From: Caulobacter rhizosphaerae
Lineage (GTDB): Bacteria > Pseudomonadota > Alphaproteobacteria > Caulobacterales > Caulobacteraceae
NCBI RefSeq assembly: GCF_010977555.1
Contig: NZ_CP048815.1
Span: forward strand, 3,898,501 to 3,962,500
Reading direction: 5' to 3'
Length of the DNA stretch: 64,000 nucleotides
Part shown: positions 49,911 to 60,212 of the stretch, one piece after another
Numbering within the stretch: the stretch's first letter is position 1
Layout: each line of letters opens with the position of its first letter
The notes under the pieces: model-generated
Seen by the model: the letters and a program-made list of their open reading frames with translations, nothing else
What the model was told of the DNA's origin: nothing
The model's database searches: none
Made by a program: the position numbers and the translations under genes

Positions 49911-51332
49911 TCATGGCCAGTCGCCGTTCCTGGGGACCGCAGGGCCGCTGGACAGCCATCCGGCGATCAGAAGACAGGCAGCGATCGCAAGGGCCGCGAT
50001 GCTGTAGGCATGGCCGAAGGATCCAACGTCGCTCGCCGCTCCAAGCACCGAGAAGAACAAGCCGCCGATCAAGGCGGCCGCCAGCGCCGCACTGATCTGG
50101 AACATCGAATTGACCAAGCCGGCCGCCAGTCCCGACCGCGTCTTGTCGATGCCCCCGACAACGGTCTGGACGAGATTGGGAAGCGCGATCCCCTGTCCCA
50201 CGCCGATGAAGAACAATGCGACGAATAGAAAGCGGGGAGCGCCGACTGAAATCAGAACCGCCGTGGCGATCAGACCCCCGGCTTGCACGCCCATTCCAGC
50301 GGCCGCCGCGTATCGCCCGAACACCTTGAGCGCCCGCCCGCTGACAAAGGGGCCAAGAAAGAAGCCCGCGGCGGCCGGAAGGATCGCCAACCCGGCGGCG
50401 AAAGGCGTCCGGCCCAGCCCCCCTTGTTGGTAGATTGAAAAGATCAACCAGAAGGCTGCAACGACGTAGAAGAACAGGGCGGCCAACAGGCCTCGCATGA
50501 GTCCGGGAGCCCGAAGCAGGCTTGGCGTCACGATCGGGTCGCCGCCGGCGATCTCCAGCTTTCGCTCAAAACGCCAGAACGCGAGCAAGAGCGGGACGGC
50601 GGCGGCCAGCATGACGAGCGCCCATCGCGGCCACGCCTGCTCACGACCTTCGATCAGCGGCGCGATGAGCGCAAAGAGGCCAAGCGCGAGCAGCACGGCT
50701 CCGCCGACGTCCAGCTTGCTGGGACGATCCGATCTTGTGTCCGTCACCAGGAAGAGCGCCGCCGGCGCGGCGATCGCGATCACGGGCAGGTTGACGAGAA
50801 ATAGGCTTCGCCAGCCGAGCCCGACGATATCGAGCGCGATCAAGGTCCCGCCAAGAAATAGACCCGCCATCGACGCTAGACCAAAGGTCATCGCATAGAG
50901 GCTCAGCGCCTTGGGTTTTTCGTCTTCCGGAAAGATCGCATTGATCGAGGCCAGGGCCTGCGGCGCCATGATGGCGGCCGACACCCCCTGAAGGACGCGA
51001 CCGATGATCAGGGCGTGGGCGGTCGACGCCCATCCGCATAAGGCCGACGAGGCCGCAAAGCCCGCCATGCCGATCAGGAAGATATTCCGGCGCCCGTAAA
51101 GGTCTCCCAGGCGGCCTCCGGTGACCAGCATGACGGCGTAGGCCGTGGCGTAGCCCGAGATGATCAGCTGCATCACGGCCGCGGAAGCGTGGAGGTCCGC
51201 TCGGATTGACGGCAACGCCACATTGACGATGAAGAAATCCAGCGGCGGCAGAAACGCTCCGGCCAGCAGGACGACCAGGGCGATCCATCTGCGAGGGTCG
51301 CGATGAGCGCCTGGGCCTAGGGCATGTATCAA
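49911..51332 (-). CDS. MFS drug:H+ antiporter, DHA2 (EmrB/QacA) family
   Basis: 473-aa transporter with about 14 predicted membrane helices: FLPPLDFFIVNVALPSIRADL in helix 1, GGRLGDLYGRRNIFLIG in the 2-3 loop, and GRVLQGVSAAIMAPQAL in helix 4. It exports hydrophobic drugs or metabolites by proton exchange. The start is probably TTG 51332: AAGGAG lies six bases before it, whereas the longer frame upstream has no membrane or family character. It lies between two SDR genes and is likely in one operon controlled by the divergent LysR. Confidence 0.88.
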   Translation of the reverse strand: MIHALGPGAHRDPRRWIALVVLLAGAFLPPLDFFIVNVALPSIRADLHASAAVMQLIISGYATAYAVMLVTGGRLGDLYGRRNIFLIGMAGFAASSALCGWASTAHALIIGRVLQGVSAAIMAPQALASINAIFPEDEKPKALSLYAMTFGLASMAGLFLGGTLIALDIVGLGWRSLFLVNLPVIAIAAPAALFLVTDTRSDRPSKLDVGGAVLLALGLFALIAPLIEGREQAWPRWALVMLAAAVPLLLAFWRFERKLEIAGGDPIVTPSLLRAPGLMRGLLAALFFYVVAAFWLIFSIYQQGGLGRTPFAAGLAILPAAAGFFLGPFVSGRALKVFGRYAAAAGMGVQAGGLIATAVLISVGAPRFLFVALFFIGVGQGIALPNLVQTVVGGIDKTRSGLAAGLVNSMFQISAALAAALIGGLFFSVLGAASDVGSFGHAYSIAALAIAACLLIAGWLSSGPAVPRNGDWP

Positions 51333-51397
51333 GTTCGTCTCCTTCCGGTTCGCCCGCGCCGTGCGGCGGTTCCGCGGCCGCGGAACCGCCTTCCCCC

Positions 51398-52231
51398 TCA
51401 AGCTTCCGGGAAGTCGGTGCTGATCGTGAGGTCCTCCCAAGTCGCGATCTCCGCCTCGACCGCCGCGAGCTTGGCGCGCGCCCGACGCAAGGCGTCGGAG
51501 CCGAGCAGGAGGTGCAGCGGCGGATCCGGCGCGTCGACGATGCGCAGCAAGGCCTCGGCCGCGCGATCCGGATCGCCCAGCTGCTGACCGGCCATCGACG
51601 AGAAAGCCTGGCTGGCCCTGCCGACCGTCGCGTCATAGCCCCCGGCCCTTGGGGCGCTCAGGCGGATCGAGTGCGTCGACAGGAAGTCCGTCCGGAAAGC
51701 CCCCGGCGCGACGGCGGTCAGCTTGATGCCCAGCGGCTCGACCTCCTGGTGCAGCGACGCCGTCAAGCCCTCCAACGCGTACTTGGCCGCTGCATACAGC
51801 GCCGACGCCGCGCCCGGCGCCCGGCCCGCGATCGAAGTGATGTTGAGTATCCTCGCCTCGCCCTGGGCTCGCAGCCCGGGCAAGGCCGCGCGGATCACCT
51901 TGAACGGCCCGAAGACGTCGGTGGCGAACAGGCGCTGGGCCTCCTCGTCGCTGGCGTCTTCCAGCGCGCCCAGCAGGCCGTAGCCGGCATTGTTGACCAC
52001 TACGTCCAACCGCCCTTCCGCTCGGTGGAAGGCCTCAGCGACCACGCGCTCGATGGCCACGCCGTCGGTGACGTCCAGTGTCAGGACATGCAGCTCGCCC
52101 AGCCCCTTCTCGACGAGAGGCGCGCCCGAACGGACGGTGCCGACTACGGTGTCGCCCCGCGCCAACGCAGCCTGGGCCAGCGCCAACCCCAGACCGCGCG
52201 AAATCCCGGTGATGAACCAATGCTTCGACAT
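51398..52231 (-). CDS. SDR-family oxidoreductase
   Basis: 277-aa SDR of the type often annotated short-chain dehydrogenase/retinol-dehydrogenase-like: FITGISRGLGLALAQAAL, VVVNNAGYGLLGALED, SIAGRAPG, and the catalytic YAAAKYALEGL. First gene of the minus-strand group SDR-MFS-SDR; the divergent LysR gene starts 92 bp away. It resembles the SDR at 28806-29642 in architecture and genomic setting. Confidence 0.9.
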   Translation of the reverse strand: MSKHWFITGISRGLGLALAQAALARGDTVVGTVRSGAPLVEKGLGELHVLTLDVTDGVAIERVVAEAFHRAEGRLDVVVNNAGYGLLGALEDASDEEAQRLFATDVFGPFKVIRAALPGLRAQGEARILNITSIAGRAPGAASALYAAAKYALEGLTASLHQEVEPLGIKLTAVAPGAFRTDFLSTHSIRLSAPRAGGYDATVGRASQAFSSMAGQQLGDPDRAAEALLRIVDAPDPPLHLLLGSDALRRARAKLAAVEAEIATWEDLTISTDFPEA

Positions 52232-52280
52232 CGCATGCTCCTTGTGAAGCGCGTCTTGTGCGCCTGCTTTTGCGACTTCA

Positions 52281-52295
52281 GAATGGAGCTAATTC
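52281..52295. promoter_or_regulatory. Possible LysR-type site
   Basis: GAAT-N7-ATTC is a short inverted repeat with the 7-bp gap typical of LysR sites, in the 92-bp divergent region between the SDR and LysR genes. Confidence 0.3.
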
Positions 52296-52323
52296 CGCGT
52301 AAGCTTGTAAGGCATGCTAAACA

Positions 52324-53253
52324 ATGACCTTGAGCACTGACACACTGCTGAGCAGCGGCGACTTCGCCCATCTGCGTGCGTTCGTGGCCGTGAGCCAGGC
52401 GCTCAGCTTTACCCGCGCCGCCGAGACCCTGGGCGTCACCCCCTCGGCGCTCAGTCAAGTCGTGCGCGCCTTCGAGAACCGGATTGGGGTGCGCCTGCTG
52501 AACCGCACCACCCGTAGCGTCTCTCTGACCGACGCGGGCGAGACGCTACTTCACCGCGTCGCCCCCGCTGTCGCTGAACTCAGCCAAGCCGTCGGCCAAG
52601 TCCGGCTCTATCAAGAGCAACCTTCGGGGACGGTGCGGGTCCACGTTTTCCGGTCGGCCGCCGACCTGTACGTCCAGCCGATCCTGCCCGCATTCCGCCG
52701 CGCCTATCCCAAGGTCGTCCTGGACATCACCGTCGATGACGAGGTGGTGGACACGGTCGCGTCGGGTTTCGATGTCGCTATCCGCATAGGCGAGGTAATC
52801 GAGCGCGACATGATCGCCGTGCCCCTGGAGCCGCCGGTGCGGCAAGTCCCCGTCGCTGCACCAAGCTATGTCGCAGAACGCGGTCTACCGGTGCATCCGC
52901 GGGACCTACTAGGCCACGACTGCATCCGCTGGCGCTGGCCGGGCCGCACCCAGCCCTATCGCTGGGAGTTCTTCGAGAACGGCGCCTGGTTCGAAGTCGA
53001 GGTCGATGGGCCGCTGATTGTCAACAGCAAGGACATGGCGCTGAAGGCTGCCATAGACGGCGCAGGGGTCGCCTTCTCGGTCGAGCGCACCGCTCGCCAG
53101 GCCATTGCCGACGGCCGACTGGTCCCGATGTTGGAGGCTTGGTGCGAACCATTCCCGGGCCATCACCTTTGCTTTGCTCAGCAACGACAGATGAGCCCGG
53201 CCCTGCGCGCCTTCATCGACACGGTGCGTCAAGGCGCTGCGGCCCCCGACTGA
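52324..53253 (+). CDS. LysR-family transcriptional regulator
   Basis: 309-aa LysR regulator with an N-terminal helix-turn-helix (LRAFVAVSQALSFTRAAETLG, split only for description; PSALSQVVRAFENRIG) and a substrate-binding-like effector domain. RLLNRTTRSVSLTDAGETLL matches the other LysR gene here (31039-31932). It is divergent from an SDR-MFS-SDR operon and presumably regulates it. No effector can be named. Confidence 0.92.
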   Translation: MTLSTDTLLSSGDFAHLRAFVAVSQALSFTRAAETLGVTPSALSQVVRAFENRIGVRLLNRTTRSVSLTDAGETLLHRVAPAVAELSQAVGQVRLYQEQPSGTVRVHVFRSAADLYVQPILPAFRRAYPKVVLDITVDDEVVDTVASGFDVAIRIGEVIERDMIAVPLEPPVRQVPVAAPSYVAERGLPVHPRDLLGHDCIRWRWPGRTQPYRWEFFENGAWFEVEVDGPLIVNSKDMALKAAIDGAGVAFSVERTARQAIADGRLVPMLEAWCEPFPGHHLCFAQQRQMSPALRAFIDTVRQGAAAPD

Positions 53254-53272
53254 GTTTTCCTCTGGCGGCATA

Positions 53273-53323
53273 GCGCCATTTGCAGACTCTCGGATCCCTC
53301 CAGGAACCGGACATTCAGAGGGG
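53273..53323 (+). repeat. Dispersed intergenic repeat, copy 6
   Basis: GCGCCATTTGCAGACTCTCGG followed by CTCCAGGAACCGGACATTCA, just after the LysR gene. Confidence 0.8.
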
Positions 53324-53462
53324 TGCAACCGATGACGGCCCCTCGTGGGGGAGATGTACAGGGAGGCCCGCAGCGGATCCAGCTCCACAGCGAGCGTAGA
53401 GGGCGGGAGGAGATGCCTCTAGGGATCGACAAGCTGGACCTACGGATCTAAGTTTCGCCTCG

Positions 53463-53825
53463 ATGCGGCACCTGCTCGCCTTCCTGGCCATCCTGGCCCT
53501 ACTGATCAGCCCGGTGACCGCCGCGGCCGCGCAGGTCGGGTGCGCCAAGGCTGGCCCCGAGGCGATGGCCATGCCGATGGCCCAGTCTGCGGACGGCGCC
53601 AAGGCCAGCCACGATCCTTGCTGCGACGAGAACCAGAAGTCGCCGCACGACGGCAAGTCCTGCGCCCAGATCTGCGCCGCGATGTGCGCGACGATCGCCG
53701 CGCTTCCCACGTCGGACATCCAGCTCCCGGCCATCGCGCCCATGCGTCTGACGGCCGCCCTCAGCGATCCGCTGCGCACCCGCGCGCCGCCGCGCGACGA
53801 ACGACCACCCAAACTGATCGCCTGA
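53463..53825 (+). CDS. Small Cys-rich exported protein at the head of the copper locus
   Basis: 120-aa protein with a Sec leader (LLAFLAILALLISPVTAAAA) and a short mature region holding six cysteines (CAK, PCCDE, SCAQICAAMC) and several Met and His residues. No family is recognised. Position upstream of a Cus-type efflux operon and the thiol content suggest periplasmic metal binding; this is inference. A terminator-like hairpin follows immediately, so it may be transcribed separately. Confidence 0.7.
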   Translation: MRHLLAFLAILALLISPVTAAAAQVGCAKAGPEAMAMPMAQSADGAKASHDPCCDENQKSPHDGKSCAQICAAMCATIAALPTSDIQLPAIAPMRLTAALSDPLRTRAPPRDERPPKLIA

Positions 53826-53829
53826 TCCT

Positions 53830-53853
53830 GACCCGCGTCTGACGCGGGTCTTT
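53830..53853 (+). terminator. Intrinsic terminator
   Basis: GACCCGCG (53830-53837) pairs with CGCGGGTC (53843-53850) across a 5-base loop and is followed by TTT. It begins 4 bp after the small Cys-rich gene. Confidence 0.65.
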
Positions 53854-53962
53854 CCTGCGCCGTGTCGCCGGGGTCGCGCGTCCGCGCGCCTGCCTGTCGT
53901 CACGCCCGGGATCCGAGCGCCGCCTTCGCGCGGTCTGCCGAACCCTATCAGGACGTATCAAT

Positions 53963-54223
53963 ATGCAAATCTCCAAGACCATCGCCGCCGCCTTCGCCGC
54001 GGCCGCGCTCTCCGCCATCGCGGGCTCGCCTGCCCTGGCCTCCCCGTCGGCCGACGCCGGGGTCACCTATCGGACCTCGCTCCCGTCATCCAACCCGCAC
54101 GACGTCTTCCGCCGCAACATCAAGGTCGATGAGGCGGCGACCAAGACCGCCATGGCGATGAAGGACTGCGACTACCCGATGATGAAGGGCGCCTCCGCGT
54201 CCAAGTCGGGCCACGGCGGCTAA
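53963..54223 (+). CDS. Small exported protein of unknown function
   Basis: 86-aa protein with a clear Sec leader (AAAFAAAALSAIAGSPALAS) and a ~58-residue mature part ending CDYPMMKG and a Gly/His tail. The Met and Cys content would suit copper binding, but no family is recognised. It lies in the same direction as the efflux genes and is separated from them by a long hairpin (54230-54262). Confidence 0.65.
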   Translation: MQISKTIAAAFAAAALSAIAGSPALASPSADAGVTYRTSLPSSNPHDVFRRNIKVDEAATKTAMAMKDCDYPMMKGASASKSGHGG

Positions 54224-54229
54224 AGCGCT

Positions 54230-54262
54230 CATCGACCGCGCCAGGCTCTGGCGCGGTCGATG
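54230..54262 (+). terminator. Long perfect hairpin
   Basis: A 15-bp perfect stem (54230-54244 with 54248-54262; arm CATCGACCGCGCCAG) with a 3-base loop starts 6 bp after the small gene's stop. No T-run follows. It may terminate transcription or protect the upstream mRNA while setting lower expression of the efflux genes. Confidence 0.6.
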
Positions 54263-54340
54263 GAAGCCTGGCGGGGCCCTCCCCGCCAGGACTTCGCCTC
54301 CAGCCGCCAAGTTCCAAATCTCATCGTGATCGGATCCCCG

Positions 54341-55567
54341 ATGCGTATCGCCATCACCCTGGCCGCGGCGTTGCTGGCCAGCGCGGCCCAGGCCGCGCCC
54401 CTGACCTATGGCCAGGCCCTCGACACCGCCGCCGCCAACGCCCCGGCGTTGCGAGCCTCCGCCCTGCAGGTCGAGGCCGCCAAGGCCTCGGCCAAGGCGG
54501 CCGGCGCCTTGCCCGACCCCAAGCTGGCCCTGGGCCTGGACAACTTTCCTGTCTCCGGACCGCCGGCTGGCCGGTTCGGGGCCGATGAAATGACTATGGG
54601 CCGGGTCGGCTACAGCCAGGACATGCCCAGCGCCGCCAAGCGCCGGGCGCGGATCGGGCGGGCCCAGGCCGACATCGTCGCCGCAGGAGCCGAGGGCGCC
54701 GTCGAGGCCCGGCAGGTCCGCGTCGCCGCCGCCCTGGCCTGGATCGAACTGCTCTACGCCCAGCGCAAACTCGCCGCCCTGGACGGCGTGGTCGCTCAGC
54801 TAGATCCGCTGTGGAAAGCCGCGCCGTCCGGCGTCGCCTCCGGACGCTCGCGGCCGGCCCAGGCGCTCGAAGCCGCCCAGATGCGCGCCGCCTTGGAGGA
54901 TCGCCGGAGCGAGGCGGTCTCGGAACTGGGCCGGGCGCGCGCGGCCCTTACCCGATGGATCGGCGATCCCGACCCGCAGGCGATCGGCCAGCCGCCCGAC
55001 CTTGATCTGGAGCCCGCGACCTTGCGGGCCGCGATCGACCGCAATCCCACTTTACTCGCCCGCGAAGCTGCCGCCCGCCAAGCCCAGGCCGACGTCGCCT
55101 TGGCCAAGGCCGACAAGCGCCCCGACTGGAGCTGGGAGGTGGCCTATCAGCGCCGCGACCCGATGTTCGGCGACATGGTGTCGGCCGGGGTCAGCGTCAG
55201 CCTGCCGCTGTGGGGCAAGAGCCGCCAGAACCCGATGATCGCCGCGCGCGCCGCCAGCGCCGGCCGGGCCGACGCCCAGCGCGAGGACACCCGCCGCGCC
55301 CTGGCCGCCCAGCTCGAAGCCGACCTGGCCGATCATGTCATGCACCACGAACAATGGCTGCGGGCCCGCGACACGCTGCTGCCGCTGGCCAAGCAGCGCG
55401 CCGAGCTGGAGACCGCCGGCTACGGCGCCGGCACGGCCGCCCTGCCCGACGTGCTGGCCGCCTTCGCCGGCCTCTCCGACGCCCAACTCGCCACCCTCGA
55501 CCGCGAGGCCGCCGTCGCCATCGACGCCGCCCGCCTGACCCTGACCTACGGAAGCGACGACCAATGA
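54341..55567 (+). CDS. TolC-family outer-membrane efflux protein (CusC role)
   Basis: 408-aa outer-membrane channel protein: Sec leader (ITLAAALLASAAQAA), then two TolC-type repeats rich in long Ala/Arg helices (LDTAAANAPALRASALQVEA; LRAAIDRNPTLLAREAAARQ). No lipobox is seen, unlike E. coli CusC. Start ATG 54341 begins directly at the leader. It overlaps the adaptor gene by 4 bp (ATGA) and completes the tripartite pump that moves Cu(I)/Ag(I) from periplasm to outside. Confidence 0.9.
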   Translation: MRIAITLAAALLASAAQAAPLTYGQALDTAAANAPALRASALQVEAAKASAKAAGALPDPKLALGLDNFPVSGPPAGRFGADEMTMGRVGYSQDMPSAAKRRARIGRAQADIVAAGAEGAVEARQVRVAAALAWIELLYAQRKLAALDGVVAQLDPLWKAAPSGVASGRSRPAQALEAAQMRAALEDRRSEAVSELGRARAALTRWIGDPDPQAIGQPPDLDLEPATLRAAIDRNPTLLAREAAARQAQADVALAKADKRPDWSWEVAYQRRDPMFGDMVSAGVSVSLPLWGKSRQNPMIAARAASAGRADAQREDTRRALAAQLEADLADHVMHHEQWLRARDTLLPLAKQRAELETAGYGAGTAALPDVLAAFAGLSDAQLATLDREAAVAIDAARLTLTYGSDDQ

Positions 55568-57057
55568 GCGCCTCTCCCCCGATGAAGCTTCTCCTGGCCG
55601 GCGCCGCGGCGCTGGTCGTGGTCGCCGGCGCTGGCGGCTACGGCCTGGCCCGGTTGACCGCCAAGCCGGCGATGTCGGACGCCCCCGCCGACGGCCGCAA
55701 GATCCTCTACTGGTACGACCCGATGGTCCCGGCCCAACGCTTCGACAAGCCGGGCAAGTCGCCGTTCATGGACATGCAGCTGGTCCCCAAATACGCCGGC
55801 GAGGCGGACACCAGCGGCTCCTCGGCGGGGGTGCGCATCGATCCGGCCATCGCGCAGAACCTCGGGGTGCGCACCGTGGAGGCCCGCCAGGGCGTGCTGG
55901 CCAGCGGCCTGACCGCCACCGGCGTTGTCGACTTCAACCAGCGCGACGTGGCCGTGGTCCAGGCGCGCGCCGGCGGCTTCGTCCAGAAGGTCTACGGCCG
56001 CGCGCCGGGCGACGTGATCGGGGCCGGCGCGCCCCTGGCCGACCTGCTGGTCCCTGATTGGGGCGGCGCCCAGGCCGAATATCTGGCGGTCAGGAGAACC
56101 GACGACACGGCCTTGATCGCCGCCGCCCGCCAGCGCCTGCGACTGCTGGGCATGCCCGAGGGCGTGATCGCCGCCGTCGATCGCGATGGCCGGGCCCGCA
56201 CGACCATCACGGTCAGCGCGCCGCTGGGCGGGGTGATCACCAAGCTCGACGTCCGCACCGGCATGACCGTGGCGACGGGTCAGGGCCTCGCCGAGATCAA
56301 TGGCCTGTCCCGCGTCTGGATCACCGCGGCCGTGCCCGAGGCCCAGGCCGGGCAGTTGCGCCAAGGCCAGTCGGTCGGCGTCGCCCTGGCCGCCTATCCC
56401 GGCGAGACGCTCCGCGGCACGGTGCAGGCCATCCTGCCCCAGGCCCAGGGCGACAGCCGCACCTTGCAGGCCCGCATCGAGCTGCCCAATCCCGGCGGCA
56501 AGCTGCGGCCGGGCATGTTCGCCACCGTCAGCTTCGACAGCGACGCCCGGCCCGCCCTGCTGCTGCCCTCAGAAGCGGTGATCCGCACCGGCCCGCGCGC
56601 GATCGTCATGCTGGCGGGCGAAAACGGCCGCTACCAAGCCGTCGAGGTCAAGGTCGGCCGCGAAGCCGGCGGCCAGAGCGAGATCCTGGCGGGCCTGAAC
56701 GCCGGCCAGAAGGTCGTCGCCTCCGGCCAGTTCCTGATCGACTCCGAAGCCAGCCTGGGGGGCCTGAACGTTCGTCCGCTGCCCGCGACAGGACCGGCAA
56801 TGTCGGCCATGGCGCCTGCCGCCAAGCCCGCCTTGGCCGAAGCCGTCGGCCGCGTCGAGCAGGTGTCCGGAGGCAGCATCACGCTCTCCCATGGCCCGGT
56901 GCCGGCGATCGGCTGGCCCGCCATGACCATGGCCTTCCGCGCCGACCCGATGCTGCTCAAGGGCCTCAAGCCCGGCGACCAGGTCAGCTTCGCCTTCGAG
57001 CAGCCGCCCGCTGGCTCGACCGTGCGCCGGATCGCCAAGACCGGAGCGGCCCGATGA
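55564..57057 (+). CDS. cusB: CusB-type periplasmic adaptor with fused CusF-like domain
   Basis: 497-aa membrane-fusion protein. An N-terminal membrane anchor (~8-30) precedes the heavy-metal-binding segment [20 protein letters not shown] with M54, M69 and M71, matching the Met triad of CusB. Lipoyl/hairpin and beta-barrel domains follow (~90-410). The C-terminal ~73 residues form an extra CusF-like domain with H443, W451, M454 and M456 (GWPAMTMAF). It hands Cu(I)/Ag(I) to CusA. It overlaps both neighbours by 4 bp. Confidence 0.92.
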   Translation: MSASPPMKLLLAGAAALVVVAGAGGYGLARLTAKPAMSDAPADGRKILYWYDPMVPAQRFDKPGKSPFMDMQLVPKYAGEADTSGSSAGVRIDPAIAQNLGVRTVEARQGVLASGLTATGVVDFNQRDVAVVQARAGGFVQKVYGRAPGDVIGAGAPLADLLVPDWGGAQAEYLAVRRTDDTALIAAARQRLRLLGMPEGVIAAVDRDGRARTTITVSAPLGGVITKLDVRTGMTVATGQGLAEINGLSRVWITAAVPEAQAGQLRQGQSVGVALAAYPGETLRGTVQAILPQAQGDSRTLQARIELPNPGGKLRPGMFATVSFDSDARPALLLPSEAVIRTGPRAIVMLAGENGRYQAVEVKVGREAGGQSEILAGLNAGQKVVASGQFLIDSEASLGGLNVRPLPATGPAMSAMAPAAKPALAEAVGRVEQVSGGSITLSHGPVPAIGWPAMTMAFRADPMLLKGLKPGDQVSFAFEQPPAGSTVRRIAKTGAAR

Positions 57058-60000
57058 TCGCCGGCCTGATCCGCTGGTCGGTCGCCAATCGCTTCTTCGT
57101 GCTGCTGGGGGCCCTGGCCTTGATCGTCGCCGGCGGCCTGGCGGTGCGCTTGACCTCGATCGACGCCCTGCCGGACCTCTCCGACACCCAGGTGATCATC
57201 CGCACCAGCTATCCGGGCCAGGCCCCGCAACTGGTCGAGAACCAAGTCACCTATCCGCTGGCCACCACCATGCTGTCGGTGCCCGGGGCCAAGACCGTAC
57301 GGGGCTATTCGTTCTTCGGCGACAGCTTCGTCTACGTGATCTTCGACGACAAAACTGACCTGTACTGGGCCCGCTCGCGGGTGCTGGAATATCTCAACCA
57401 GGTCCAGGCCCGCCTGCCGCAGAGCGCCCGTCCGGCCCTGGGCCCCGATGCCACCGGGGTCGGCTGGGTCTATGAATACGCCCTGGTCGACAAGACCGGC
57501 GGCCACGATCTTAGCCAGCTGCGATCCCTGCAGGACTGGTTCCTGCGCTATGAGCTCAAGACCCTGCCCGGCGTGGCCGAGGTCTCGGCGATCGGCGGCA
57601 TGGTGCGCCAGTACCAGCTCGTGCTCGATCCGGTGAAACTGGCCAGCTACGGCGTCACTCACCAGCAGGTGGTCGCGGCCCTGAAGGGCGCCAACGCCGA
57701 GACCGGCGGCTCGGTGCTCGAACTGGGCGAGGCCGAATACATGGTCCGCGCCACGGGCTATCTGAAGACCCTGGAAGACTTCCAGGCCGTGCCGCTGAAG
57801 ACCTTCGCCGGCGGCGTCCCGGTGCGGCTGGGCGATGTCGCCACCATCCAGATCGGCCCGGAGATGCGGCGCGGCGTCGCCGAACTCAACGGCCAAGGCG
57901 AGGTGGCCGGCGGGGTGGTGATCCTGCGCTCGGGTGAAAACGCCCGCACCACCATCGCGGCGGTGAAGACCAAGCTGGCCGAGCTGAAGAAGAGCCTGCC
58001 GCCCGGCGTCGAGGTGGTCACCACCTATGACCGCTCGGCCCTGATCGACCGCGCCGTCCATAACCTGACCGGCAAGCTCCTCGAGGAGTTTCTGGTCGTC
58101 GCCCTGGTCTGCGCCCTGTTCCTGGGCCACCTGCGCTCGGCCCTGGTGGCGATCATCTCCCTGCCGCTGGGGGTGCTGGCCGCCTTCCTGGTGATGAAAA
58201 GCCAGGGCGTCGACGCCAACATCATGTCGCTGGGCGGCATCGCCATCGCCATCGGGGCGATGGTCGACGCGGCCGTGGTGATGATCGAGAACGCCCACAA
58301 GCGCCTGGAGCGCTGGGCGCACGAGCACCCTGGCGAGACCCTGGACGGCGAGACGCGCTGGCGGGTGATCACCGAGGCCGCCGCCGAGGTCGGGCCGGCG
58401 CTGTTCTTCAGCCTGCTGATCATCACCCTGTCGTTCATCCCGGTCTTCACGCTGCAGGCCCAGGAGGGCCGGCTCTTCCGGCCGCTGGCCTTCACCAAGA
58501 CCTACGCCATGGCGGCGGCGGCCATCCTGTCGGTGACGCTGATCCCGGTGCTGATGGGCTACCTGATCCGCGGCAAGATCCCGGATGAAGCCTCCAACCC
58601 GATCAATCGCGTCCTGACCGCCGCCTATCGCCCTGGCCTGGACTGGGTGATGCGCAAGCCAAGGACCACCCTGGTCATCGCGGCCCTGGCCTTCGCCACC
58701 ACGGCCTGGCCGTTGGCCCGTCTGGGGGGAGAGTTCATGCCCAACATGGACGAGGGCGACCTGCTCTACATGCCCTCGGCCCTGCCGGGACTGTCGGCGG
58801 CCAAGGCCGGAGCGCTGCTCCAACAGACCGATCGGATGATCAAGACCGTGCCGGAAGTCGACAGCGTGTTTGGCAAGGCCGGCCGCGCCGAGAGCGCCAC
58901 CGATCCGGCCCCGCTGGAAATGTTCGAGACCACCATCCGCTTCAAGCCACGCGATCAGTGGCGACCGGGCATGACGCCCGACAAGCTGGTCGCTGACCTG
59001 GACGAACGGGTGAAGGTCCCGGGCCTGACCAATGTCTGGGTTCCGCCGATCCGCAACCGCATCGACATGCTGGCCACCGGCATCAAGAGCCCGATCGGGG
59101 TGAAGGTCTCCGGCGCCAACCTCGCCGAACTGGACCGCATCGCCCGCGAGGTCGAGGGCGTCGCCAAGACCGTTCCCGGCGTCAGCTCGGCCCTGGCAGA
59201 GCGGTTGACCGGCGGGCGCTATGTCGACGTCACCATCGATCGGGCCGCCGCCGCCCGGTTCGGCCTCAACATCGACGACGTCCAATCGATCGTCTCCGGG
59301 GCGATCGGCGGCGAGACCATCGGCCAGACGGTCGAGGGTCTGGCCCGCTATCCGATCAGCGTCCGCTATCCGCGCGAACTTCGGGGCAGCCTTGAGGGCC
59401 TGCGGGCCCTGCCGGTGCTGACGCCGGGCGGCCAGCAGATCACCCTGGGCACGGTCGCCGACGTCCGCATTGCCGACGGGCCGCCGATGCTCAAGAGCGA
59501 GAACGGTCGGCCCACGACCTGGGTCTATGTCGACGTGCGGGGCCGCGATCTGGCCTCGGTGGTCGGCGATCTGCGCCAGGCCGTCGGTCAGAAGGTCAGG
59601 CTGTCGACCGGCGTCAGCCTCTCCTATTCCGGCCAGTTCGAATATCTGCAGCGGGCCGCCGACCGGCTGAAGATCGTCGTGCCGGCCACCCTGCTGATCA
59701 TCTTCGTCCTGCTCTACGTGATCTTCCGCCGCTTCGACGAGGCGGGGCTGATCATGGCCACCCTGCCGTTCGCTCTGACCGGCGGCATCTGGACGCTCTA
59801 TCTAGCTGGCTTCCACCAGTCGGTGGCCACCGGGGTCGGCTTCATCGCCCTGGCCGGGGTCTCGGCGGAGTTCGGGGTGGTGATGCTGATCTACCTCAAG
59901 CACGCCATGGAGGCCCTGGGGCCGGACCCGACATCCGTCCAGATCGTGGCGGCGGTGCGCGAAGGCGCCCTGCTGCGCGTGCGGCCCAAGGCCATGACCG

Positions 60001-60200
60001 TGGCGGTGATCCTGGCGGGCCTGGCCCCCATCCTCTGGGGCCATGGCGCCGGCTCCGAAGTGATGAGCCGCATCGCCGCCCCGATGATCGGCGGCATGCT
60101 CACCGCGCCCCTGCTGTCGATGTTCGTCGTCCCGGCCGGCTACCTGTTGCTGCGCCGCCGACGGACCCGGACGTCCCTTTCTGCTTCCCCCTCAGCCTAA
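57054..60200 (+). CDS. cusA: CusA-type Cu(I)/Ag(I) RND efflux pump
   Basis: 1048-aa inner-membrane RND transporter with 12 membrane segments, virtually the length of E. coli CusA (1047). The copper-binding methionines fall at exactly the CusA positions: M573 ([10 protein letters not shown]), M623 (APLEMFETT) and M672 (NRIDMLATG). The proton-relay segment reads [17 protein letters not shown]. These features point to Cu/Ag and not to Zn/Co/Cd (CzcA). ATG 57054 overlaps the cusB stop (ATGA). The long open frame upstream of it is a shadow of cusB. Confidence 0.95.
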   Translation: MIAGLIRWSVANRFFVLLGALALIVAGGLAVRLTSIDALPDLSDTQVIIRTSYPGQAPQLVENQVTYPLATTMLSVPGAKTVRGYSFFGDSFVYVIFDDKTDLYWARSRVLEYLNQVQARLPQSARPALGPDATGVGWVYEYALVDKTGGHDLSQLRSLQDWFLRYELKTLPGVAEVSAIGGMVRQYQLVLDPVKLASYGVTHQQVVAALKGANAETGGSVLELGEAEYMVRATGYLKTLEDFQAVPLKTFAGGVPVRLGDVATIQIGPEMRRGVAELNGQGEVAGGVVILRSGENARTTIAAVKTKLAELKKSLPPGVEVVTTYDRSALIDRAVHNLTGKLLEEFLVVALVCALFLGHLRSALVAIISLPLGVLAAFLVMKSQGVDANIMSLGGIAIAIGAMVDAAVVMIENAHKRLERWAHEHPGETLDGETRWRVITEAAAEVGPALFFSLLIITLSFIPVFTLQAQEGRLFRPLAFTKTYAMAAAAILSVTLIPVLMGYLIRGKIPDEASNPINRVLTAAYRPGLDWVMRKPRTTLVIAALAFATTAWPLARLGGEFMPNMDEGDLLYMPSALPGLSAAKAGALLQQTDRMIKTVPEVDSVFGKAGRAESATDPAPLEMFETTIRFKPRDQWRPGMTPDKLVADLDERVKVPGLTNVWVPPIRNRIDMLATGIKSPIGVKVSGANLAELDRIAREVEGVAKTVPGVSSALAERLTGGRYVDVTIDRAAAARFGLNIDDVQSIVSGAIGGETIGQTVEGLARYPISVRYPRELRGSLEGLRALPVLTPGGQQITLGTVADVRIADGPPMLKSENGRPTTWVYVDVRGRDLASVVGDLRQAVGQKVRLSTGVSLSYSGQFEYLQRAADRLKIVVPATLLIIFVLLYVIFRRFDEAGLIMATLPFALTGGIWTLYLAGFHQSVATGVGFIALAGVSAEFGVVMLIYLKHAMEALGPDPTSVQIVAAVREGALLRVRPKAMTVAVILAGLAPILWGHGAGSEVMSRIAAPMIGGMLTAPLLSMFVVPAGYLLLRRRRTRTSLSASPSA

Positions 60201-60212
60201 GGAGATTAGCTG

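Noticed and set aside
56631..59285. Long minus-strand open frame opposite cusB/cusA
   Set aside because: Low-complexity His/Gln/Gly/Asp translation typical of antisense GC-rich DNA; cusA on the plus strand is certain.
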